Shown here piece by piece: positions 6,315-12,050 of a DNA stretch of 12,050 nt. Every line of letters begins with the position of its first letter. The first letter of the stretch is position 1. The position numbers and the translations under genes were made by a program. The stretch comes from Oscillospiraceae bacterium (GTDB lineage: Bacteria; Bacillota; Clostridia; Oscillospirales; Ruminococcaceae). The stretch spans positions 1 through 12,050 of the forward strand of contig CAAGDT010000006.1 of assembly GCA_900768675.1 (NCBI GenBank). Reading direction: 5' to 3'. A model generated the notes under the pieces. The model was not told where the DNA came from. It saw only the letters and a list, made by a program, of their open reading frames with translations, and made no database searches.

Positions 6315-6745
6315 CATAAGAGAAATAAAGAGAAAAAAGAAGGACGCCTTTTTGAAAAGAAGGCACGCAGCAAGCTGCGCGAAAAACTTTCAGCCGCTTC
6401 GCGCAAAGCGGGCGGGTTTTCAGAATAGTATGAAGAACAGCAATAATCGCAACTTGCCCCGTTTTGCAAACTCCCAAAAGAAAATCAGCCCACAATAACT
6501 GCGAATGTGCACCGAAATCTCCCCATAAATGCTCAGCATAAATCAAGCTTCAAACGGGTCAAGCGCCGTCGCACTTGCCGGGGTATGTTCAAAAATCTAC
6601 GATTTTTGAACCCGTCGGTATGCGATATGGCGCATACCTCCTCAAGAGGAATAATTGATTGTAATGGGGCGGGCAGCCCCTTGGCTCAATTCTCTCAGCT
6701 CTCTCACCCTCTGCTAAAACGAAAACCCAAAACAGGCGCTTATAT
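6315..6745 (-). repeat. Dispersed non-coding repeat, copy B (inverted relative to copy A)
   Basis: Read on the minus strand this region carries the same ordered blocks as copy A: 6665-6697, 6541-6583, weaker similarity near 6497-6527 and 6455-6478, and 6331-6416. The only mismatch in the 43-base block changes a C-G pair of its CAAGCGC/GCGCTTG stem to a U-G wobble, so pairing survives. Copy B holds about 75 extra bases (around 6587-6664) that are absent from copy A. It sits between the isomerase terminator and the epimerase promoter. The open frames crossing it differ from those in copy A and are not supported as genes. Outer edges are approximate. Confidence 0.8.
6587..6650. repeat. Two-hairpin insert inside repeat copy B
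   Basis: A perfect 11-bp stem (GTTCAAAAATC at 6587-6597, loop TAC, partner 6601-6611) is followed by an 8-bp stem (GGTATGCG at 6617-6624 with CGCATACC at 6631-6638) and a weak TCCTC/GAGGA pair (6639-6643/6646-6650). In copy A the flanking blocks are separated by only a few bases, so this is an insertion in B or a deletion in A. The TTGAAC word at one edge is present in both copies. Confidence 0.7.
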
Positions 6746-6786
6746 GGTTAAATTCACGGTTTTTAAGGGACTGCTCTAAAAAGGGC

Positions 6787-6815
6787 TTGACGATAGGGCG
6801 GTTTTGCGGTATCAT
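6787..6815 (+). promoter_or_regulatory. Probable sigma-A promoter of the epimerase gene
   Basis: TTGACG (6787-6792), a 17-bp spacer and TATCAT (6810-6815) lie 33 bp before the epimerase start codon. A perfect TATAAT also occurs at 6823-6828 but has no matching -35 and would leave a very short leader. Confidence 0.65.
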
Positions 6816-6848
6816 TACAGTGTATAATTGTGTTTAAGGGGAAGAGAT

Positions 6849-7487
6849 ATGCCTGAAATAAAAATATCCGCCTCAATTCTGAACTCCGACCTGTCGGAGC
6901 TCAGGAAAATAGCGGAGCAGATTGAAAATAACGGTATTGAGTACCTGCATTTTGACGTAATGGACGGGGAATTTGTTGAAAATATAACCTACGGAAGCTG
7001 TGTGCAGGCTGCTGTAAAGCCTCATTTCAGCGGGTTTATGGACACTCACCTTATGGTGCGCCGCCCGGACAGACAGATTAAGCTTTTCGCAGAAGCCGGC
7101 TCGGATATAATCACCTTCCATGCCGAAAGCGACAGCGATATTTCCGATACAATCCGCCTTATAAAGTCTTATGGCATAAAGGCGGGGCTTGCGGTTAAGC
7201 CGGGGACGGATATTTCGGTGGTTATGCCCTATCTCGGTGAGCTTGATATGGTGCTGGTGATGACGGTTGAGCCGGGCTACGGGGGACAGGGCTTTATACC
7301 CGAAACCCTTGATAAAATCCGCGCGGTGCGTGCCGCCGCTCCCGGAATGGACATACAGGTTGACGGGGGAATTAACGATAAAACTGCGGCGCTTGTTCGT
7401 GAAGCGGGAGCAAATATCCTTGTTTCGGGGACTTACCTTTTTCGTGCAGAAAGTATGTCCGGGGCGGCAGAGCTGCTGAGAAAATAA
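6849..7487 (+). CDS. rpe: Ribulose-phosphate 3-epimerase family protein
   Basis: This 212-residue TIM-barrel enzyme would interconvert D-ribulose 5-phosphate and D-xylulose 5-phosphate in the pentose phosphate pathway. Expected metal ligands are H34 and D36 in LHFDVMDG, H67 in DTHLMV and D172 in QVDGGIN, with D36 and D172 also the acid/base pair. The phosphate-binding loops MTVEPGYGGQGF (138-149) and VSGTYLF near the end are present. The ATG at 6849 is preferred over a TTG at 6828: it has AAGGGGAAG upstream and gives the usual length. Small departures (SASILNSD where APSILSAD is common, and FVENITYG for FVPN) leave open a paralogue acting on another ketose phosphate, such as allulose 6-phosphate. 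It is a single gene, convergent with the MecA-like gene. Confidence 0.9.
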   Translation: MPEIKISASILNSDLSELRKIAEQIENNGIEYLHFDVMDGEFVENITYGSCVQAAVKPHFSGFMDTHLMVRRPDRQIKLFAEAGSDIITFHAESDSDISDTIRLIKSYGIKAGLAVKPGTDISVVMPYLGELDMVLVMTVEPGYGGQGFIPETLDKIRAVRAAAPGMDIQVDGGINDKTAALVREAGANILVSGTYLFRAESMSGAAELLRK

Positions 7488-7534
7488 GCCTGCAAAAAGC
7501 ATACACAATGGCGGCTTATCGCTGATTTTCGGCG

Positions 7535-8116
7535 CTATGCCAAAGGCGCAAGCTTTTCCGCCGCTTTCTTTGGGCAGATAAGCTCTCCCTGTTCTGCGGC
7601 GGAGCATATCTCAATAGGATTGTCGCTTACCTCCCCGTACTCACTCATAAACTGTGACAGGCGCAGGGAGTTGCCCCTTGGCGGGACTGCAACAAGACGG
7701 TAAAATTCCCCCTCCTTGTAGAGGCAGGTAGAGCAGCCGCCGAAAAGCCGCACTATCCCCAGGCTAAGCTTTGCCAATGCCTCAAAGCTCCCGGTTGAGC
7801 ACATTATCGGTCGGTTTTTCGAGGGCTTTTCGGGCAGTTCCTCCTCGCTTACGGGCGCACCGAGAGTTCCTAAAGTAGAAACGTAAAGAACGCAGCCTCC
7901 GCTTTCCTGTGGGAATGCTTCAAGAAAAAGCCTTTCGGGGTTACAGCCGGAGAAAAAGGAGCTTTCCTTCTGGAACTTTTTCAGAAAGCGGGTAAGAACA
8001 CGCTTTGTCTCTGCGGTTTTTCCGGATATACATTCGCTTTTAAGGGAGTACGCCTGCATATCCGCTTCGGTAAGGGTAATTTTTACGGTGTTTCTGCTGA
8101 GCGGGTCGAAAAACAT
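7535..8116 (-). CDS. mecA: MecA-family adaptor protein
   Basis: MecA proteins deliver substrates to the ClpC AAA+ unfoldase for degradation by ClpP; in Bacillus subtilis the target is the competence factor ComK. The 193-residue product begins with the family N-terminal domain (SRNTVKITLTEADMQAYSL, then a helical region and a beta strand pair around residues 67-86) and ends with the ClpC-binding type domain (about 110-180). Bacillus MecA is about 218 residues. The frame is open to an ATG at 8185, but the ATG at 8116 has an AGAGG ribosome site and starts at the conserved N-terminus, so I chose it. It is divergent from the Rnf-like operon, sharing a 131-bp intergenic region. The substrates here are unknown. 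Confidence 0.78.
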   Translation of the reverse strand: MFFDPLSRNTVKITLTEADMQAYSLKSECISGKTAETKRVLTRFLKKFQKESSFFSGCNPERLFLEAFPQESGGCVLYVSTLGTLGAPVSEEELPEKPSKNRPIMCSTGSFEALAKLSLGIVRLFGGCSTCLYKEGEFYRLVAVPPRGNSLRLSQFMSEYGEVSDNPIEICSAAEQGELICPKKAAEKLAPLA

Positions 8117-8155
8117 AAAAAGCCTCTTTTCATAGATATATTTCAGATTATTAAT

Positions 8156-8190
8156 CAACACTTCAGATTGTCGGAAAAGCAACACTTCAG
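8156..8190. repeat. 11-bp direct repeat in the divergent mecA/rnf-like intergenic region
   Basis: CAACACTTCAG occurs at 8156-8166 and again at 8180-8190, with starts 24 bp apart, about two helical turns. A GATTA-T-TAATC palindrome (8146-8156) abuts the first copy and a weak GGCG/CGCC hairpin (8194-8207) follows the second. The position between two divergent genes suits a regulator site, but no regulator can be named. Confidence 0.45.
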
Positions 8191-8247
8191 GGTGGCGGTT
8201 TATCGCCAGCCCGATTTATAAGGTATATTTTAAGGAACGGTAATAAA

Positions 8248-9672
8248 ATGTCAGAAAAAATCAACGAATTGCTGGATAAATTCGACGGCGACGTAAAAAC
8301 CTATTACGGCGGCGGGAAAAAAGCCAGAAAGCAGAAATCCATATACGGCGACCAGCTTATCTGCCTTGCCGCACTGCTTGTGATGAGCGTGTGGAAAAGC
8401 GGGTTAAGAGCGCTGGTTATCGCAGTTATCATAACCGCCGTATGTATGCTTTCCGATATGCTTTTCTGCAAAATGTCGGGAAAAACCTATAACCCTAAGG
8501 ATTTGTCAACAATAGCCGCAGGTCTTTGCCTTGCGCTGATGATGCCCTCCTCGGTAAATTACGCTATTGCGGTGGGTGCGGGTCTTCTTGCTATCTCGGT
8601 AAAGCATATCTTCGGCGGCAAGGATAACTATATCTTTAACCCTACCTGCGTTGCTATCGCCTTTCTTATTATATGCTATCCCGGCGATATGCTGATGTAC
8701 CCGCCCGCCTCGGCTCAGCCCGCAGTTTTCGGGGACATAGGCGTAACCCTCGTGCCGGGAGTTGAAAGCTACCTTTTAAAGCTTGGAACTGCTCCCGCAG
8801 TTACCTTACAGAACATAATTCTCGGAGAGTTTCCCGGACCTATGGGAACTACCCATTTTCTTGTTATTGCAGTATGCGGTATATGCCTGCTCTGCCGGCG
8901 TTCCCTTTCCTTTTCGGTAACAGCGGCGGGTCTTGGCTCATACTGTGCCCTGACCGCACTTTTTCCCGTTTACTCAAATATCGGTGATACTATTGCACTT
9001 GAGCTTATCGGCGGCTACCTGCTGTTCGGCTTTGTATTCCTTGCGGCTGACCCGCAGACTATGCCGAAAACCCTTGCGGGAAGAATTACCTACGGGCTTA
9101 TAATCGGCATTTTAGGCTGTCTTTTCCGCCACTTCGGAAAGGTAGAAGGCTCCTTCGTTTTCGTCCTGCTTATTGCAAACGCACTTTCGCTGAGACTTGA
9201 CGTATTATGCGCTGCCGCAGGAAGAAAGATAAAGGCGGCTGCGGTTTACCTGCAAAAGAATATGGGAAGATACGAAAAGCTTCGTGAAAACGCAAAATCA
9301 GGGGAAAGCAGCGGCTTCAAGGGAAGACTTTCCGATACTATGGAAATTATTGTACCTCCTACCAACTATAATATGCCTCCTATTGACAACAAGGTAACGA
9401 AAATAAATCGCAAAAAAACAAATATTATTACAAGATATGCCGAGAAGCTTCGTCTTAAGCGAAAAAAAGAGGAGTTAATCCGCAAAAGGGACGAGGAACG
9501 AAAGAACAGCAGCTATATGAACGCTATGCGGAGTATGCAGAAGCGGGAGAATGGAAAGGCGGAAAAGGCGGAAAAAGCCTCCCCGCAAAAGACCTCCGTG
9601 CTTCATAAGATAAAGCAGCCCGAGAAGAAGTCCCTGCAGAAAAACAATAAACAAGGAAAACAGGGAAAATAA
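8248..9672 (+). CDS. RnfD/NqrB-family membrane protein with a long basic C-terminal tail
   Basis: This 474-residue integral membrane protein of the NQR2/RnfD/RnfE family would, in a normal Rnf complex, carry covalent FMN and help couple electron transfer to ion pumping. About residues 35-325 form the membrane core. Family marks are IFNPTCVAIAF (129-139), PGPMGTTHFL (196-205), where T202 aligns with the flavin-attaching Thr of clostridial G.IGETS and NqrB SGAT, and AADPQTMPKTLAGRITYG (266-283). RnfD is normally about 310-350 residues. Here residues 381-474 add a charged tail with 32 Lys/Arg against 10 Asp/Glu. AAGGAA precedes the ATG. It is the first gene of the operon, 30 bp before the RnfE-like gene. 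There is no RnfC gene upstream and no RnfG gene downstream. Function is inferred from family only. Confidence 0.85.
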   Translation: MSEKINELLDKFDGDVKTYYGGGKKARKQKSIYGDQLICLAALLVMSVWKSGLRALVIAVIITAVCMLSDMLFCKMSGKTYNPKDLSTIAAGLCLALMMPSSVNYAIAVGAGLLAISVKHIFGGKDNYIFNPTCVAIAFLIICYPGDMLMYPPASAQPAVFGDIGVTLVPGVESYLLKLGTAPAVTLQNIILGEFPGPMGTTHFLVIAVCGICLLCRRSLSFSVTAAGLGSYCALTALFPVYSNIGDTIALELIGGYLLFGFVFLAADPQTMPKTLAGRITYGLIIGILGCLFRHFGKVEGSFVFVLLIANALSLRLDVLCAAAGRKIKAAAVYLQKNMGRYEKLRENAKSGESSGFKGRLSDTMEIIVPPTNYNMPPIDNKVTKINRKKTNIITRYAEKLRLKRKKEELIRKRDEERKNSSYMNAMRSMQKRENGKAEKAEKASPQKTSVLHKIKQPEKKSLQKNNKQGKQGK

Positions 9673-9702
9673 GCATATTTTTGAAAGGAAAAAGCCTTTT
9701 TA

Positions 9703-10659
9703 ATGGAAAACAGGATTAATCTTAAGGACGGACTTATAAAACAGAATATGGTGTTTATGAGCGGAATGCTGATTGCGCCTGTTATCGCCTGCGCTTCAAC
9801 GCTTATGAAAAGCCTTGCGGTATGCTTTGTGTTTTCCTTCGTGTCCGCTGCGGCAATTTTCGCCTGCCGCCGTATTCCGAGAACTATCGTATATACTCTT
9901 CGTGTAATCATATACTCTCTTGCGGCGGCGGTTGCCTATATTCCTGCTATGCTGCTGGCGGAGCTTATTTTCGGGCAGGACATCGTTGCTTCCGCAGGAG
10001 TCTACCTGCCCGTACTTATAACAAATTCCCTTATCCTCTCAAAAACCGAAACAAGATTTTATCACGAGCCGCTTAAGAATATGGCGGCGGACGTGCTTAT
10101 GTTCATTTTAGGCTTTGACGGGGCTTGTATTGTTACGGGAATTATAAGGGAGCTGCTGGCTGACGGGAAGATTGCAGGCTACGGGGTGGATATGCCCTTT
10201 ACCGTTCCCGCCCTTGAAACAACCTTCGGCGGTTTTCTCTTTGTGGGCGTTGGCGCAGGACTTTTCCGCTGGCTTTACAACAGGAGCAAACGAAAAGCCC
10301 TTGAACAGCCCGAGGACGGGGAGGAGTCCCTTGCGGAATACGCCGAGGATATGGGCGAATTTCTTATCGGAAAGCATAAAACCGAGAAAATCAAGATTTA
10401 CAAGGCTGCCGCAAAAAAGGCAAAGCAGGAAAATTCACTGCTTGATTTAGAGTTTTTAAGCAACAAGGATATACTTGACGAGTTTGCGGCAATTGTAGCC
10501 GAGGGAGAGGAAATGCTGTCTCCCGAAAAGAAGAACGGGGAAGCAGATGAAACGGCTGAAACCGCCGAAAATGCAGAAAACGCAGAAGAAAATCCCGCAA
10601 ACTCCAACGAAGAAAGCCACGCAGAAGAACTGCCCGCAAAGGAGGAAACAAAGGAATGA
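9703..10659 (+). CDS. RnfE/NqrD-family membrane protein with an acidic C-terminal tail, lacking Fe-S cysteines
   Basis: This 318-residue protein has a six-helix Rnf/Nqr core at about residues 10-195. Alignment by eye with E. coli RsxE is clear: GLIKQN (10-15) for GLWKNN, LPVLITNSLIL (102-112) for IPLIVTNCIVV, and GIIRELLADGKI (146-157) for GSLREIIGNGTL. In Rnf/Nqr proteins one Cys from each half-repeat helps hold an intramembrane Fe-S centre. Here both are replaced, by A25 (normally LCP) and S109 (normally NC). The family is about 200-230 residues; this one adds a helical region (about 205-270) and a low-complexity acidic end (271-318: 16 Asp/Glu, 4 Lys). GAAAGGAAAAAG precedes the ATG. Its stop overlaps the RnfA-like start by 4 bp (ATGA), so translation is coupled. 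Confidence 0.82.
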   Translation: MENRINLKDGLIKQNMVFMSGMLIAPVIACASTLMKSLAVCFVFSFVSAAAIFACRRIPRTIVYTLRVIIYSLAAAVAYIPAMLLAELIFGQDIVASAGVYLPVLITNSLILSKTETRFYHEPLKNMAADVLMFILGFDGACIVTGIIRELLADGKIAGYGVDMPFTVPALETTFGGFLFVGVGAGLFRWLYNRSKRKALEQPEDGEESLAEYAEDMGEFLIGKHKTEKIKIYKAAAKKAKQENSLLDLEFLSNKDILDEFAAIVAEGEEMLSPEKKNGEADETAETAENAENAEENPANSNEESHAEELPAKEETKE

Positions 10660-11252
10660 CCGTATTTTTACAGATAGTTTCCGCTGCCCTTGCGGCAATT
10701 TTCATACAGAACTCCATACTTGAAAGAGCCCTTGGAGCAAACGTTCTTCTATATGCTTCAAGAAAAAAGGAGCACCTTATCGGCTTCTTTGCGGCGATAA
10801 CCTATACAACAACCATAACCTCGCCCATTATCTGGGTTTACGATACTCTTCTCGGAAAAAGCGAGCTTTACCATTTATTTATGCCCCTGCTGTATATTAC
10901 AACAATCGGGGTAATATATGTAATAACGCTGGTTATAATCTGGCGGTTTGCGCCTAAGCTTTTCCGCTCCCTTAAGAAGTACGTTCACCTTTCGGTTTTC
11001 AACTGCTCGGTTGTAGGCGCTCTTTTCCTCTGCACACAGCAGGGGAGCAGCATTTTTTCCTATATCGGCTACGGCTTCGGAACGGGAATAGGCTTTCTTT
11101 TCGCCGCATACCTGCTTTATATAGCCTCAGAGCGGCTTAATTCGCCCCTTGTTCCCGAGTCATTCCGGGGCTTTCCGATTATGATAGTATACGTCGGTAT
11201 ACTTTCCCTTGCGCTTTATGCATTTACAGGCTACTCAACGGCAGCGCTATAA
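10656..11252 (+). CDS. RnfA/NqrE-family membrane protein with one Fe-S cysteine replaced
   Basis: This 198-residue protein of normal RnfA length has six predicted membrane helices. It aligns by eye with E. coli RsxA: FIQNSILERALGANVLLYAS (16-35) for the first half-repeat, VFNCSVVGALFL (114-125) for the second, and SERLNSPLVPESFRGFPI (158-175) for RERL....VP..FRGN.I. In canonical RnfA both half-repeats supply a Cys to the intramembrane Fe-S centre. Here the first is N29 (LGAN instead of LGLC or LGIC) and only C117 remains. In standard Rnf operons rnfB follows rnfA; here no ferredoxin-like gene follows, and 54 bp later a glycosidase-like gene begins. An AAAGGAGGAAACAAAGGA stretch at the end of the preceding gene provides the ribosome site. 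Confidence 0.84.
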   Translation: MTVFLQIVSAALAAIFIQNSILERALGANVLLYASRKKEHLIGFFAAITYTTTITSPIIWVYDTLLGKSELYHLFMPLLYITTIGVIYVITLVIIWRFAPKLFRSLKKYVHLSVFNCSVVGALFLCTQQGSSIFSYIGYGFGTGIGFLFAAYLLYIASERLNSPLVPESFRGFPIMIVYVGILSLALYAFTGYSTAAL

Positions 11253-11292
11253 TATAAGGATACGGTTTTGCCGCTTACTTAAAAGCGTTATT

Positions 11293-11300
11293 AAAAGGAG
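11293..11300 (+). promoter_or_regulatory. Ribosome binding site deciding a TTG start
   Basis: AAAAGGAG ends 6 bp before TTG at 11307. An in-frame TAA at 11292-11294 excludes any earlier start, and the first in-frame ATG would delete the basic N-terminus before the membrane anchor. Confidence 0.75.
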
Positions 11301-11306
11301 ATACAG

Positions 11307-12050
11307 TTGAAAAAAAGAAAGAACTACGGCAGAAAGATAAAACGCAAAAAGACCAACCTTTACCGCCGCAAAAAAACAAGAGGTCAGAAGATTTTCGGCA
11401 CGGTAATGCTTATAATTCTTATCTGCGCTATCGGTTTTCTCGGCTACTGCCTTGGTAAGCCTTTGCTTGACTTTTTAGGCAGGCAGACTTCCACCCAGCC
11501 GCCGGAATGGACGCCGCCGGAAACCTTATCGGCGGAAATAACGCCGGCGGAAACCTTGCCGGAGGAAACAAAAGCCCCGGTTACAAGCGCTCCTGCCACT
11601 ACACCGGAAACGACAGTTACAGAAATAACCACCGCAGAAAAGCCGATTGAATATACCAATCTTATTGTTTCAGCCGCTCCCAGCGGCGCTCTCTCCAACA
11701 GAGCGGCGCTTTCGGCGGAGCTTGCAAAGGCAAAGGCGGCGGGCTTCAATGCGGTTATGATACAGCTTAAGGACGACAAGGGCTTTTTCCACTACAAGAC
11801 CGCTATTGAGGGCGCAGAGGAAAACGAGCTTATAAGGGGAGAAATGACCCTTGCGGAAATTGTAGGCGTATTTAAGGAAAGCGGGGTTGTTCCCGTAGCG
11901 GAAATATCCGTGCTTACCGATAACGCAGGCTGTAAGGCGTTTCCCGAAATGAGCTTTAAGTGCAAGGGCGAAACCGTTTCATGGCTGGACTACAAGCAGG
12001 GAACACCCATACGCTGGGCAAATCCCGAAAGCGAAAGGACTGCCGAGTAC
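11307..12050 (+). CDS. Membrane-anchored extracellular protein, putative glycosidase-like (DUF4015-type), partial
   Basis: The frame is open from a TTG start to the right edge (248 residues visible). Residues 1-28 are strongly basic, 29-50 form a single membrane anchor, and 61-115 are a Pro/Thr/Glu-rich linker with irregular PPET/PAET/PEET repeats, typical of a spacer across the Gram-positive wall. From about 117 a globular domain begins: YTNLIVSA, then ELAKAKAAGFNAVMIQLKDD (138-157) and VVPVAEISVL (194-203). The alternation of strand and helix with a GFNAV.I..KDD strand fits the start of a TIM-barrel of putative glycoside hydrolases (DUF4015 or related). The family call is tentative because catalytic residues lie beyond the window. 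It follows the RnfA-like gene by 54 bp with no visible terminator and may share its transcript. Confidence 0.6.
   Translation, partial: MKKRKNYGRKIKRKKTNLYRRKKTRGQKIFGTVMLIILICAIGFLGYCLGKPLLDFLGRQTSTQPPEWTPPETLSAEITPAETLPEETKAPVTSAPATTPETTVTEITTAEKPIEYTNLIVSAAPSGALSNRAALSAELAKAKAAGFNAVMIQLKDDKGFFHYKTAIEGAEENELIRGEMTLAEIVGVFKESGVVPVAEISVLTDNAGCKAFPEMSFKCKGETVSWLDYKQGTPIRWANPESERTAEY

Noticed and set aside
6211..6779. Open frames through repeat copy B on both strands
   Set aside because: They cross a strong terminator or the insert hairpins and are not preserved between the two copies.
7488..7534. Bidirectional terminator between the convergent epimerase and MecA genes
   Set aside because: No stem of useful length followed by a U-tract could be found on either strand.
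8117..8247. Defined promoters for the mecA-like and rnf-like genes
   Set aside because: TATATT (8224-8229) and similar boxes exist but lack good -35 partners, so no firm call is possible.

Overview
The window looks like chromosomal DNA of a low-to-mid G+C anaerobic Firmicute, most likely an Oscillospiraceae/Ruminococcus-like gut clostridium. This is an inference from clostridial-type GatCA and MecA proteins, strong AGGAGG-like ribosome binding sites, sigma-A promoters with 17-bp spacers, an Rnf-type gene set, and short clostridial Cys-rich proteins. No database search was possible.

Layout, left to right. (1) 1-978, minus strand: the gatC-gatA start of the tRNA-dependent amidotransferase operon with a clear promoter; gatA runs off the left edge. 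(2) 979-1491: no gene; a terminator and copy A of a ~400-bp dispersed non-coding repeat. (3) 1492-4311: a MacB-like exporter split over two divergent units. The permease and an unusually short adaptor are on the minus strand; a 60-aa Cys-rich protein and the ATPase are on the plus strand. (4) 4312-4756: no gene; a micro-repeat tract, a block of four strong hairpins and a sigma-A promoter. (5) 4757-6238: a highly biased, probably well-expressed L-fucose/L-arabinose isomerase-family gene followed by a strong terminator. (6) 6239-6848: no gene; copy B of the repeat, inverted relative to A and carrying an extra two-hairpin insert, then a promoter. (7) 6849-7487: a ribulose-phosphate 3-epimerase family gene, convergent with a MecA-family adaptor gene (7535-8116, minus). 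(8) 8248-12050: an operon encoding Rnf-like membrane subunits D, E and A, then the start of a membrane-anchored extracellular glycosidase-like protein that runs off the right edge.

The most interesting part is region 8. It keeps the canonical D-E-A order of an Rnf operon, but RnfC, RnfG and RnfB, the soluble or cofactor-bearing subunits, are absent. By hand alignment, three of the four cysteines that hold the intramembrane Fe-S centre in Rnf/Nqr are replaced. D keeps a candidate flavin-attachment Thr. D also carries a long, strongly basic C-terminal tail and E a long acidic one. This looks like a repurposed Rnf/Nqr membrane core rather than a normal ferredoxin:NAD oxidoreductase.

The second theme is structured non-coding DNA. 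The inverted repeat pair sits in the same position relative to its neighbours in both places: after one gene's 3' end and before the promoter of the next co-oriented gene. The 148-bp hairpin block is a separate element.
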